DNA from: Desulfobacteraceae bacterium
GTDB taxonomy: Bacteria > Desulfobacterota > Desulfobacteria > Desulfobacterales > SURF-7
Reading direction: 5' to 3'
Assembly: GCA_030619585.1 (NCBI GenBank)
Contig: JAUXBD010000049.1
Span: 1-7,866 of the forward strand
Length of the DNA: 7,866 nt
Notes under the pieces: model-generated
What the model was told of the DNA's origin: nothing
The model's input: the letters and a program-made list of their open reading frames with translations, nothing else
Databases searched by the model: none
Shown: piece after piece, positions 1 through 7,007 of the stretch
Layout: every line of letters begins with the position of its first letter
Position numbering within the stretch: position 1 is the first letter of the stretch
Program-made: the position numbers and the translations under genes

Positions 1-1079
1 AGGAAGCGGTGGAGGCGATGAAACTGGGAGCAAAAGATTTCTTGTTAAAACCGCTGACGCCCAAAATGATAGAAATCATTGCCTCATACATATCCAATGG
101 TTTTAATGCTACTGATAAGAAAGCGCCTAATGGTAAATTTACAATAATAACCAAAAATAAGGAAATGATAAGGCTGTTACAGCTGGCAAAAGAGGTGGCA
201 GACAGCAATGCATCGGTTTTTATTCAAGGAGAGTCCGGAACAGGCAAAGAACTTTTTGCCAGGCATATCCACAATTACAGCTCCCGGAAAGATAAAGCTT
301 TTGTGGCCATAAATTGTGCCGCACTCCCTGAGACCTTGCTGGAAAGCGAACTGTTCGGCCACGAAAAGGGTTCCTTCACCGGTGCATTCTCAATGAAAAA
401 AGGGAAATTTGAATTGGCCGATCATGGAACTTTGCTCCTGGATGAGATCGGTGAGATGGATTATCAGCTTCAATCAAAACTCTTAAGGGTCTTGCAAGAA
501 AGGGAGATTGACAGGATCGGTGGAGCCGCTCCGGTACCTGTGGATGTCCGATTTATTGCCACCACAAACAGGGATATAGAAAAACAGATTGATGAGGGAA
601 AATTCAGGGAAGATCTTCATTATCGGTTGCATGTTATACCGTTCTATTTGCCTCCGTTGAGAGACAGGAAAGATGATATTCCTTTACTGGCAGATTATTT
701 TGTCAAAAAATACTGCAGGATAAATAGACGGTCTGTCAACGGATTGACGGAAAAGGCGCTGACTTCACTTATGCAGATGTCATGGAAGGGAAATGTAAGG
801 GAATTTGAGAATGTAATTGAACGGGCGGTTCTTATGTGCAAGGGAGATTTTTTAGACGAGGAAGATCTTTTTATGACCGAGAAAAACAGACAGCCCGAAA
901 ATGCAGTACATCCTTTTATGCCGACAGTCTCTTTGAGAGAAATGGAGAAGAATGTGATTTTCACCGCCCTGGACCAGACAAAGGGAAACAGGACCCATGC
1001 AGCCGAAATATTAGGGATAAGCGTTCGGACATTGAGGAACAAATTAAATGAATACAGAAAAAAAATGGAAATTCCATAA
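1..1079 (+). CDS. Sigma-54-dependent response regulator, FlrC/FlgR-like (5' end outside window)
   Basis: Transcriptional activator that uses ATP hydrolysis to open promoters bound by sigma-54 RNA polymerase; next to flgB, its likely targets are flagellar genes. The reading frame is open to the left edge (first full codon at 3), so most of the receiver domain is missing. What remains is its end, including the conserved Lys-Pro of beta-5 (GAKDFLLKPL). The AAA+ domain is complete: Walker A GESGTGKE (228-251), sigma-54-contacting loop GSFTGA (369-386; the family consensus is GAFTGA), Walker B LLLDEIG with Asp-Glu at 441-446, the FREDLHYRL segment, and the sensor II region WKGNVREFENVIERAV. The C-terminus is a Fis-type helix-turn-helix (GNRTHAAEILGISVRTLRNKLNEYR), a form typical of flagellar FlrC-type regulators. 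No terminator separates it from flgB 51 bp downstream. The family is certain; assignment as FlrC/FlgR rests on the HTH and on context. Whether the phosphorylatable Asp is present cannot be seen. Confidence 0.93.
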   Translation, partial: EAVEAMKLGAKDFLLKPLTPKMIEIIASYISNGFNATDKKAPNGKFTIITKNKEMIRLLQLAKEVADSNASVFIQGESGTGKELFARHIHNYSSRKDKAFVAINCAALPETLLESELFGHEKGSFTGAFSMKKGKFELADHGTLLLDEIGEMDYQLQSKLLRVLQEREIDRIGGAAPVPVDVRFIATTNRDIEKQIDEGKFREDLHYRLHVIPFYLPPLRDRKDDIPLLADYFVKKYCRINRRSVNGLTEKALTSLMQMSWKGNVREFENVIERAVLMCKGDFLDEEDLFMTEKNRQPENAVHPFMPTVSLREMEKNVIFTALDQTKGNRTHAAEILGISVRTLRNKLNEYRKKMEIP

Positions 1080-1082
1080 AAT

Positions 1083-1098
1083 AGGCATGCAAATTGCT
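1083..1098 (+). promoter_or_regulatory. Sigma-54 (-24/-12) promoter of the flgB operon
   Basis: The sequence reads AGGCAT-N5-TTGCT, against the sigma-54 consensus TGGCAC-N5-TTGCA/T. The invariant GG (1084-1085) and GC (1096-1097) have exactly the required spacing, and the -12 box TTGCT is a perfect match. The predicted transcription start is near 1109, giving a leader of about 22 nt with an AAAGGAG Shine-Dalgarno at 1118-1124. It sits just after a sigma-54 activator gene and just before flgB, which supports its function. No enhancer site for the activator could be identified. Confidence 0.8.
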
Positions 1099-1130
1099 GC
1101 TATTTTATTTTATCATGAAAGGAGAATATT

Positions 1131-1535
1131 ATGCCGGACAACTTATCGTTTAGTAAAATATTCAATTACCTGGATAAGGCGATCGGCGTCACCCAGAACA
1201 GAAATGCTGTTATAGCCAGTAACGTCAGCAATATAGATACGCCAGGATACAGGCCCAAAGATATTAATTTCAAAGAAGCTTTGGCACGGACCCTGGAAAC
1301 CGGTAATGAACTGAATTTGACCCGGACAAACCCCGGGCATATCGATATGAGGATGAGCCCCCAGGGGATCGAAACTTTTGAGGAAGAAGGTGAATGGAAC
1401 GGGTATAACTGGGTCAATATAGATAAGGAAATGACAAAACTTACAGAAAATAATTTGATATACAGGGAAGCGGTTGAGACGCTATTGAGAAAAATAGCTT
1501 TGATTAAAGAGGTTATTAAAGAAGGAGGGCGGTAG
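1131..1535 (+). CDS. flgB: Flagellar basal-body proximal rod protein FlgB
   Basis: Structural subunit of the proximal rod, the periplasmic drive shaft that starts above the MS ring. It is exported by the flagellar type III apparatus and has no cleavable signal peptide. The 134-residue length is normal for FlgB. The N-terminal rod/hook motif ASNVSNIDTPGY (residues 29-40) is diagnostic of the family, and the C-terminal helix (residues about 95-132) is the usual coiled-coil-forming partner. ATG at 1131 is preceded by AAAGGAG at 1118-1124 with a 6-nt gap, so the start is firm. It is the first gene downstream of the sigma-54 promoter. Its stop codon is 1 bp from the start of flgC, suggesting coupled translation. 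Confidence 0.97.
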   Translation: MPDNLSFSKIFNYLDKAIGVTQNRNAVIASNVSNIDTPGYRPKDINFKEALARTLETGNELNLTRTNPGHIDMRMSPQGIETFEEEGEWNGYNWVNIDKEMTKLTENNLIYREAVETLLRKIALIKEVIKEGGR

Positions 1536-1536
1536 G

Positions 1537-1962
1537 ATGAATTTTCTGGTTTGTCTTGAGACAAGCGCCTCCGGGCTTTATGCTCAGAGAAAAAGGATGG
1601 ATATCATTGCAAGCAACCTGGCCAATATTGAGACGACCCGAACGGAACAAGGAGGGCCTTACCGAAGAAAAATGGTAGTTATGAGCACAAAGCCGCTCAC
1701 CCAGAGCTTTGGCGATATGTTGAATTCAAGTGTTGGGGGAGTTCAAATCGAAGATGTGGTCGAGGATCAAAGCCCATTTAAAAAAGTGTATAATCCAAGT
1801 CATCCGGATGCGAATGATGAAGGGTATCTGCTAAAGCCGAATATTGATCTTGTAATTGAAACCACAAACATGATGATGGCTAAAAGGGCGTTTGAAGCCA
1901 ATATAGCGGTTGTTAAAGCGACAAGGAAAATGGCCATTAAAGCACTTGAAATAGGGAGATAA
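1537..1962 (+). CDS. flgC: Flagellar basal-body rod protein FlgC
   Basis: Proximal rod subunit that assembles with FlgB and FlgF and is exported through the flagellar type III channel. Its 141 residues are about the usual length. The N-terminal motif is MDIIASNLANIETTRT (residues 21-36), where FlgC has Glu-Thr-Thr in place of the Asp-Thr-Pro-Gly of FlgB. The C-terminal rod/hook signature includes YLLKPNIDLVIETTNMMMAK, then a conserved RAFEAN and a terminal ALEIGR. ATG at 1537 follows the flgB stop by one base. The Shine-Dalgarno AAGGAGG (1522-1528) lies inside the end of flgB with 8-nt spacing, which fixes the start and implies translational coupling. Confidence 0.97.
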   Translation: MNFLVCLETSASGLYAQRKRMDIIASNLANIETTRTEQGGPYRRKMVVMSTKPLTQSFGDMLNSSVGGVQIEDVVEDQSPFKKVYNPSHPDANDEGYLLKPNIDLVIETTNMMMAKRAFEANIAVVKATRKMAIKALEIGR

Positions 1963-1965
1963 CTC

Positions 1966-2256
1966 ATGAATGATCTAAAAATTGGAAATTTACAGCAGGT
2001 TGCACTCAAAAATAATGAAACCGTTCAACCGGGAAGTCAGACAGAATTCGGCAAAGTTATAAAGGGGGCTGTTGACAGGGTCAATGGACTGGAAAGAGAG
2101 GCAAACCGATCGATTGTGGATCTTCTGAAAGGCAAGGCAGATATTCATGAGACAATGATAAACCTCCAGAAGGTCGATATATCGATGCGCTTGCTCCTTG
2201 CCATAAGAAATAAAGCTGTCGAGGCATATAGAGAAATAATGCATATGCAATTTTAA
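1966..2256 (+). CDS. fliE: Flagellar hook-basal body complex protein FliE
   Basis: Small adapter between the FliF MS ring and the rod, and among the first substrates of the flagellar export gate. The 96-residue protein ends with the strongly conserved FliE C-terminus (IRNKAVEAYREIMHMQF), preceded by the GKADIHETMINLQK helix. The N-terminal about 30 residues are poorly conserved, as is usual in this family. ATG at 1966 lies 3 bp after flgC, with AGGGAG at 1953-1958 and 7-nt spacing. Downstream there is an 87-bp gap before fliF, the largest intergenic space in the window. Confidence 0.96.
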   Translation: MNDLKIGNLQQVALKNNETVQPGSQTEFGKVIKGAVDRVNGLEREANRSIVDLLKGKADIHETMINLQKVDISMRLLLAIRNKAVEAYREIMHMQF

Positions 2257-2258
2257 AA

Positions 2259-2286
2259 TGCCTAACAGTGAGCTAAAGTTTAGGCA
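2259..2286 (+). repeat. Inverted repeat (hairpin) between fliE and fliF
   Basis: The arms TGCCTAA (2259-2265) and TTAGGCA (2280-2286) are perfect complements around a 14-nt loop. The stem can gain one C-G pair if a T is bulged. It starts 2 bp after the fliE stop. It is followed by a run of A on the + strand rather than T, so it is not a typical intrinsic terminator for the operon. It could modulate mRNA processing or fliF translation, but this is inference. Confidence 0.5.
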
Positions 2287-2300
2287 AAAAACACCTATGT
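2274..2300 (+). promoter_or_regulatory. Possible sigma-28-like promoter ahead of fliF
   Basis: TAAAGTTT at 2274-2281 is identical to the enterobacterial FliA (sigma-28) -35 consensus. After the expected 11-nt spacer the sequence is ACCTATGT (2293-2300), which matches only 4 of 8 positions of GCCGATAA. The -35 match overlaps the right arm of the hairpin at 2259-2286. Its site, just upstream of fliF, is plausible, but the -10 half is weak and fliF is not usually a sigma-28 gene. Treat as tentative. Confidence 0.25.
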
Positions 2301-2328
2301 GAATAACAAGTTTCAAGTCATCAATTAC

Positions 2329-2335
2329 GAGGAGG
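2329..2335 (+). promoter_or_regulatory. Strong Shine-Dalgarno that fixes the fliF start
   Basis: GAGGAGG lies 8 nt before ATG 2344 and is near-perfect. The upstream in-frame GTG at 2299 has no comparable site, so translation of fliF should begin at 2344. Confidence 0.85.
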
Positions 2336-2343
2336 CTGCCAGA

Positions 2344-3915
2344 ATGAATGAGTCGGTCAGGCAATTTTTGAATTTATTAAATTCACTCCCTCTTTCTAAA
2401 AAGATCAGTATGGTCTTTGTTATTATTCTTGTGGTCACCGGATTTGCTTTAATGTTTTTCTGGACAAATCAGGAAAATTACCAGATGTTGTTTTCCAATC
2501 TTTCCCAGAGAGATGCAAGTGCTATTGCCTCCAAGCTAAAGGAAAGAAACACCCCATACAGTATTGAGGCCAACGGCACCATGATAATGGTCCCGGAAGA
2601 AAAAGTATATGAGTTGCGCCTGTCCCTGGCGGGTGACGGTCTGCCGAACGGGGGTAATGTAGGCTTTGAAATATTTGACCATACAGATTTTACAACCACT
2701 AAATTTGTACAGGAATTGAATTACCGGAGAGCCCTGCAAGGTGAGCTGGCAAGAACCATAAACCGGTTTAAAGAGGTAAATGATTCCAGAGTGTTTGTCG
2801 CCATTCCTGAAGAATCTCTTTTTATCGAAGACAGTAAGCCTGCATCAGCGTCAATACAACTGGATTTACGGTCAAACTTACCCCCTGCAAAACTTACTGC
2901 GATTGTACACCTTGTTGCCGGTGCCATTGAAGGGCTCGAACCGGAACATGTCACGGTCGTCGATACAAAAGGAAGGCTTATCTTCAAGGGCGGGATCGGT
3001 GATGAATCTTCTTCCGAACTCAGCAACACACAGTTAGACTATAAAACCAATGTTGAAAATGAGATAAAAACAAATGTTCAAAGTATGCTGGAAGGGATTG
3101 TAGGTCCCGGCAAGGCAATCGTTAGAGTAACTGCCGAGATCGATTTTGATAAGATTACCTTAAGTGAAGAGGAATACGATCCATCAGCAACCGCTGTCAG
3201 AAGTTCGAGGAATATTGAAGAGGTCATACAGGCAGGTGAAAAGGAAAATCAAGTCGCTCAGACAGTAATTGACAAGCGAAGAGGTGTTGTAGCGTCTCCA
3301 AATCAAACGAAGAATAAAAAGACAAAAAAAGACGTTGCTACAAATTATGAAATCAATAAAATCACGAGGACAATATTAAAATCGGCAGGAAATATCAAAC
3401 GACTTTCGGTTGCCGTAGTCATTGACGGGAATTATGAGCTGGAAAAGTTAGAAGATGGAACAACCAAAAGAAAATACATCCCGAGAAGTGAACAGGAAAT
3501 TAAAACATTTGAAGAAATAGTTAAAAAAGCAATGGGGTATAATGAAGACAGAGAAGATCAGATCTCGGTAAGTTCCATAGCTTTTGCAGGATCAGCGCCA
3601 ATACATACTAATTCTGAAGTGGAAGTCAGTAAATTTGATCAAATAGTAACTATCATAAAAGACTACAGAAAAACAATAGTAAATCTTTTATTAGTGGTCT
3701 TGGTTTTTATGCTGATCGTCAAGCCGTTATTAAAGAGTGTTAAGAACATTACTAAAGAAGTTATTGTTCAAAGCAGAGAACTTGCATCAGTTTCTGAAAC
3801 ATATGATAAGCTCCCGGAGTCAAAAGAAATGGGTCGAATAGAAAGGGTTCGTGAAATAAGTAAAAATGACCCGGAAAAAGCTCAACAACTGGTTAAAGGA
3901 TGGATAGGTGAATAA
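2344..3915 (+). CDS. fliF: Flagellar MS-ring protein FliF
   Basis: Forms the inner-membrane MS ring that houses the export gate and carries the FliG rotor. The product is 523 residues from ATG 2344; an in-frame GTG at 2299 would add 15 residues but lacks a ribosome binding site. A first membrane segment lies at about residues 21-40. It is followed by the periplasmic ring-building modules, including the YscJ/FliF-family stretch RVFVAIPEESLFIEDSKPAS. A low-complexity Lys-rich segment (NQTKNKKTKK) falls in the middle of the FliF-specific domain. A second membrane segment lies at about 444-459. The cytoplasmic tail ends in VREISKNDPEKAQQLVKGWI, the conserved FliG-binding helix. The length is typical. 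fliG starts 5 bp downstream, and the two products bind each other directly. Confidence 0.97.
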   Translation: MNESVRQFLNLLNSLPLSKKISMVFVIILVVTGFALMFFWTNQENYQMLFSNLSQRDASAIASKLKERNTPYSIEANGTMIMVPEEKVYELRLSLAGDGLPNGGNVGFEIFDHTDFTTTKFVQELNYRRALQGELARTINRFKEVNDSRVFVAIPEESLFIEDSKPASASIQLDLRSNLPPAKLTAIVHLVAGAIEGLEPEHVTVVDTKGRLIFKGGIGDESSSELSNTQLDYKTNVENEIKTNVQSMLEGIVGPGKAIVRVTAEIDFDKITLSEEEYDPSATAVRSSRNIEEVIQAGEKENQVAQTVIDKRRGVVASPNQTKNKKTKKDVATNYEINKITRTILKSAGNIKRLSVAVVIDGNYELEKLEDGTTKRKYIPRSEQEIKTFEEIVKKAMGYNEDREDQISVSSIAFAGSAPIHTNSEVEVSKFDQIVTIIKDYRKTIVNLLLVVLVFMLIVKPLLKSVKNITKEVIVQSRELASVSETYDKLPESKEMGRIERVREISKNDPEKAQQLVKGWIGE

Positions 3916-3920
3916 GAATA

Positions 3921-4937
3921 ATGGAGAATATAAAATTAACTAACGATAAATTAACAGGACCACAGAAGGCCGCTATCTTTTTGCTGACCATCGGAGAAGA
4001 ATTTACAACAACATTTTTCAAAAATCTTGATGAAAAAGATATTAAAAAGATCGGTCAGCATATGTCTGAAATAAATCAAATTCCTTCTGATGTTTTAAAC
4101 TCGGTCATGGACGAGTTTTTAACAAATGTCAAAGGAGACAGAGACATTATGATTTCCGGAGAGAACTTTCTTAAACAGGTTGTGAATAAAACTTTGGATA
4201 AAGAAACTGCAAGAGAGGTTTTCAAGGTTATAGGGGGAGAGGGCGGCAGCGTTCCTTTTAGTGACCTGGCCTACATGTCTGCGGATAACCTTGTGGGTAT
4301 AATTCAAGGGGAGCATCCTCAAACAATAGCCCTGGTGCTGAGTTACCTTTCCCATGAAAAAGCCGCGGAAGTTCTCAAAATACTCCCTGATGAGGTCAAG
4401 GCAGACATTGCTTTAAGGATAGTAAAAATCGGGCAGGTTGATACTGATGTTGTAAATGAACTGGACAAGGTGCTTAAAAAAGAAATATCAAAAATTGGAG
4501 GATCAACTAAAAAATTTGATGGGATAGAGATCCTGGCCAATATTTTGAATGCTGTTGATGGAAATACAGAGGAGTCAGTCCTCTCCCATATAGAAGAAGA
4601 GGACGATAGCCTGGCAGAAATGGTAAGACAAAAAATGTTTGTTTTTGAAGATCTTTTGCAGGTTGAGAACCGAAATTTCAGGGATATTCTGCAGAATGTG
4701 GATAACCAGGTATTGATAAAAGCATTAAAAACCACCTCTGAAGAGATGAAAAATAAGATATTTAGTAATTTATCGGAGAGAGCTTCGGAAATGCTAAAGG
4801 AAGATATGGAGGTCATGGGTCCGGTTAAACTGAGTGAGGTTGAAGAGGCTCAGCAAGAGATTATCAGAACAGCAAAGAGGCTTGAGTCCGAAGGAAAGAT
4901 TGTTTTGGCCAAGGGCGGTGATGATGTCTTTGTATAA
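3921..4937 (+). CDS. fliG: Flagellar motor switch protein FliG
   Basis: Rotor protein that transmits torque from the stator ion channels and takes part in direction switching with FliM and FliN. It binds FliF through its N-terminal domain. The product is 338 residues, a standard length. The middle domain carries the EHPQ motif (residues 131-134), the FliM-binding site. The C-terminal domain has the torque-helix charges: by alignment to E. coli, K264 corresponds to K270 and R281 to R287, D288 is Glu294, D289 is Asp295 and R297 is Lys303. Charge is therefore conserved at every one of these positions. ATG 3921 has only a modest Shine-Dalgarno (AGGTG, 3906-3910) inside the end of fliF, suggesting coupling. 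The last 14 bases overlap fliH. Confidence 0.97.
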   Translation: MENIKLTNDKLTGPQKAAIFLLTIGEEFTTTFFKNLDEKDIKKIGQHMSEINQIPSDVLNSVMDEFLTNVKGDRDIMISGENFLKQVVNKTLDKETAREVFKVIGGEGGSVPFSDLAYMSADNLVGIIQGEHPQTIALVLSYLSHEKAAEVLKILPDEVKADIALRIVKIGQVDTDVVNELDKVLKKEISKIGGSTKKFDGIEILANILNAVDGNTEESVLSHIEEEDDSLAEMVRQKMFVFEDLLQVENRNFRDILQNVDNQVLIKALKTTSEEMKNKIFSNLSERASEMLKEDMEVMGPVKLSEVEEAQQEIIRTAKRLESEGKIVLAKGGDDVFV

Positions 4938-5679
4938 AAATTCAGAAAATGAATCAGAACATATAGAATCCTGGACAAATTACCATATGAAGTCTTTTGA
5001 AGATAATGAATTTATTGATAAAAAAGATGATTATGGCTTTATATCCCTCCATGCCGGAGAGCTAAATCGGGCGGAATTTGTTCCTGTTGAAGGATACCCG
5101 GACCGTCAAATTAAAAGAAAACAGGGGAAGGATGAAACGAGCGATGCACAGGAAAATGTGTCTCTGATCGAGCAGGACGCATATGAAAAAGGCTTTATCC
5201 AGGGGGAAAAAGACGGTTTTGAGTTAGGAGAAAAAAAGGCAAACAAGGTCATTGAAAATATTGAGAAACTTTTTGATGAGATGAGCAGTCTCAAACAGGA
5301 GATATTAAAGCAGCATGAAAAGGAAATATTAGATTTAACTTTTGCCATTGCTGAAAAAATTGTACATCATCTGACAAAATTTGATGAAGGGGGAGTAAAA
5401 GAGGCTGTTTTTAATGCGCTGAATCTTGCGATTGAAAAGAGTAAAATTGTTCTCAATGTCAACCCGGAAGATTACGATTACATTGAAGAATTAAGACCGG
5501 ATCTTTTTAAGAAATATAAAGAACTTAAATCAATAACAGTTACTTCCGACCCTTCCATCACCAGAGGGGGGTGTTATCTGAAAACGCCATATGGTGATAT
5601 TGATGCCGGGATTGAAACCCAGCTTGAAAAAATATATCAGTGTCTGCAAGACACTTTCAACGAAAAAGAAAATGAATAA
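4924..5679 (+). CDS. fliH: Flagellar export ATPase regulator FliH
   Basis: Peripheral stalk of the flagellar export ATPase; it binds FliI and tethers it to FliN and FlhA. The ORF is open further upstream, but a start before 4921 would bury over 90 bp in fliG. ATG 4924 (251 residues) has AGGGCGG at 4912-4918 with 5-nt spacing; ATG 4921 is an alternative adding one residue. The N-terminal about 80 residues are charged and probably disordered, with a single Trp (W17) where Salmonella FliH uses Trp residues for docking. Four glycines at residues 90, 94, 98 and 102 form three consecutive GxxxG units, a FliH hallmark. They lead into a coiled coil (about 103-140) and the C-terminal FliI-binding domain, which contains ITRGGCYLKTPYGDIDAGIETQL. 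It overlaps fliG at its start and fliI at its end. Confidence 0.93.
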   Translation: MSLYKNSENESEHIESWTNYHMKSFEDNEFIDKKDDYGFISLHAGELNRAEFVPVEGYPDRQIKRKQGKDETSDAQENVSLIEQDAYEKGFIQGEKDGFELGEKKANKVIENIEKLFDEMSSLKQEILKQHEKEILDLTFAIAEKIVHHLTKFDEGGVKEAVFNALNLAIEKSKIVLNVNPEDYDYIEELRPDLFKKYKELKSITVTSDPSITRGGCYLKTPYGDIDAGIETQLEKIYQCLQDTFNEKENE

Positions 5680-7000
5680 CATGAAAGCAAATATCAAATG
5701 GGATACATATATAGATGCTGTAAGTTCATGCCGTCCTATAAAACTGTGTGGCAAGATAGTCAAAGTTACAGGAATTGTTGCCGAAGCCAACGGACCGGGG
5801 CTGAGTGTGGGAAGTCTTTGTGATATACAAAATTCAGAGGGGCGAAATGTACAGGCTGAAGTGATAGGATTTAATGACAAAAGAGTCATTGTGATGCCTA
5901 TTGGTGAAATCAGGGGGGTTGAGCCCGGAAGTCGAATCGTGGATGTAAGTAAAAAACCCTGTGTTAAAGTTGGAGAGGAATATTTAGGAAGAATTATAGA
6001 CGGACTGGGTCGCCCGATAGATAACAAGGGGCCGATAACGTCTGAAGAAGAATATCCGATATATGGAAATGTTCTCAATCCTTTAAAAAGAGAGATTATT
6101 CATGAAGAGATCGATGTGGGTGTCTGTGCCATTAATGCTTTGCAAACCCTGGGAAAGGGCCAGAGAATCGCTATAATGTCAGGATCAGGCGTGGGAAAGA
6201 GTGTTTTGATGGGCATGATATCCAGGAATGCTGGAGCGGATGTAATCGTAATCGCTCTTATCGGAGAGCGGGGCAGGGAGGTGAGAGAATTCATAGAAAG
6301 GAGTCTTGGTGAAGAAGGGCTTAAAAAATCGGTTGTTGTGGTTGCAACATCTGATTCTCCGGCTCTCGTCAGGATAAGAGGGGCTCATCTGGCTACAACA
6401 ATTGCTGAATTTTTCAGAGATAAGGGACTGGATGTGATTCTTATTATGGATTCGATTACCAGATTTGCAATGTCATTAAGAGAAGTTGGATTGGCTGCAG
6501 GAGAACCTCCTTCAGCAAAAGGGTATACCCCGAGTGTTTTTATCCAGATACCCAAGCTTTTAGAGCGTGCCGGAACCGTCGAAAAAAAAGGCAGTATTAC
6601 AGGGGTGTATACGGTTTTGGTTGAAGGGGATGACATGAACGAACCCATAGCCGATGCGGTTCGTTCCACCGTAGATGGTCATATTGTGCTGTCGCGCAAT
6701 CTTGCCCACAAAGGGCATTACCCAGCTATAGATGTTCCGGCCAGTCTTAGCAGGGTAATGGGAGATATTGTTGGTCGCGAACACCTTGATAGTGCTAAAA
6801 AGCTGATCAAGGTAATTTCAATTTACAGGGAAGCCGAGGATTTGATTAATATAGGCGCCTATGTTGACGGCAGCGATCCCCGGATAGATTATGCCAAGAA
6901 GATGATTGGCAAGATTAATACATTTCTTCGGCAGGATATTAATGATAAGATAACTTTTAAAGAAAGTGTTAAACGCTTGAATGCGTTGTTTGCAGAATGA
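5672..7000 (+). CDS. fliI: Flagellar export ATPase FliI
   Basis: Hexameric ATPase of the flagellar type III export system, related to the F1 beta subunit. The product is 442 residues from ATG 5672, which overlaps the fliH stop by 8 bases. ATG 5681 (439 residues) is equally possible, because neither has a clear Shine-Dalgarno. The N-terminal beta-barrel covers about residues 20-90. Walker A is SGSGVGKS with Lys176, the catalytic Glu199 is in GERGREV, and Walker B is LIMDSITRF with Asp260. The spacings K-to-E (23) and K-to-D (84) equal those of Salmonella FliI (K188, E211, D272). The PPSAKGYTPSVF segment after Walker B is typical of type III secretion ATPases. It sits between its regulator fliH and the stalk gene fliJ, as expected for one ATPase complex. 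Confidence 0.97.
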   Translation: MNNMKANIKWDTYIDAVSSCRPIKLCGKIVKVTGIVAEANGPGLSVGSLCDIQNSEGRNVQAEVIGFNDKRVIVMPIGEIRGVEPGSRIVDVSKKPCVKVGEEYLGRIIDGLGRPIDNKGPITSEEEYPIYGNVLNPLKREIIHEEIDVGVCAINALQTLGKGQRIAIMSGSGVGKSVLMGMISRNAGADVIVIALIGERGREVREFIERSLGEEGLKKSVVVVATSDSPALVRIRGAHLATTIAEFFRDKGLDVILIMDSITRFAMSLREVGLAAGEPPSAKGYTPSVFIQIPKLLERAGTVEKKGSITGVYTVLVEGDDMNEPIADAVRSTVDGHIVLSRNLAHKGHYPAIDVPASLSRVMGDIVGREHLDSAKKLIKVISIYREAEDLINIGAYVDGSDPRIDYAKKMIGKINTFLRQDINDKITFKESVKRLNALFAE

Positions 7001-7007
7001 TTAGAAG

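Noticed and set aside
836..1051. Plus-strand 71-codon frame inside the regulator gene
   Set aside because: It is an out-of-frame reading of the conserved regulator C-terminus with no recognisable domain of its own.
1282..1297. Perfect -24 half-site TGGCAC inside flgB
   Set aside because: The -12 position reads CTGGA, lacking the essential GC, and it lies inside a conserved coding region.
2251..2291. Intrinsic terminator after fliE
   Set aside because: On the + strand the stem is followed by A residues, not T; the stem is short and AT-rich, and fliF is expected to be in the same operon.
2299..2343. GTG 2299 as the fliF start
   Set aside because: No ribosome binding site precedes it, while ATG 2344 has GAGGAGG at 8-nt spacing; the extra 15 residues would contain the Shine-Dalgarno itself.
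4343..4816. Minus-strand Ser-rich open frame antisense to fliG
   Set aside because: Its Ser/Phe-rich composition is what the opposite strand of a Glu/Lys-rich gene gives; there is no family resemblance.
4834..4920. Upstream extension of fliH to 4834
   Set aside because: It would overlap fliG by more than 100 bp, has no ribosome binding site and yields an Arg/Lys-rich stretch that is just fliG read in another frame.
5591..5671. Upstream extension of fliI to 5591
   Set aside because: It lies within the conserved C-terminus of fliH and the added residues do not resemble FliI; normal FliI length is reached from 5672.
5530..6078. Minus-strand open frame of 182 codons across the fliH-fliI junction
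   Set aside because: It is antisense to two conserved genes, has no recognisable domain and no ribosome binding site that I could see.
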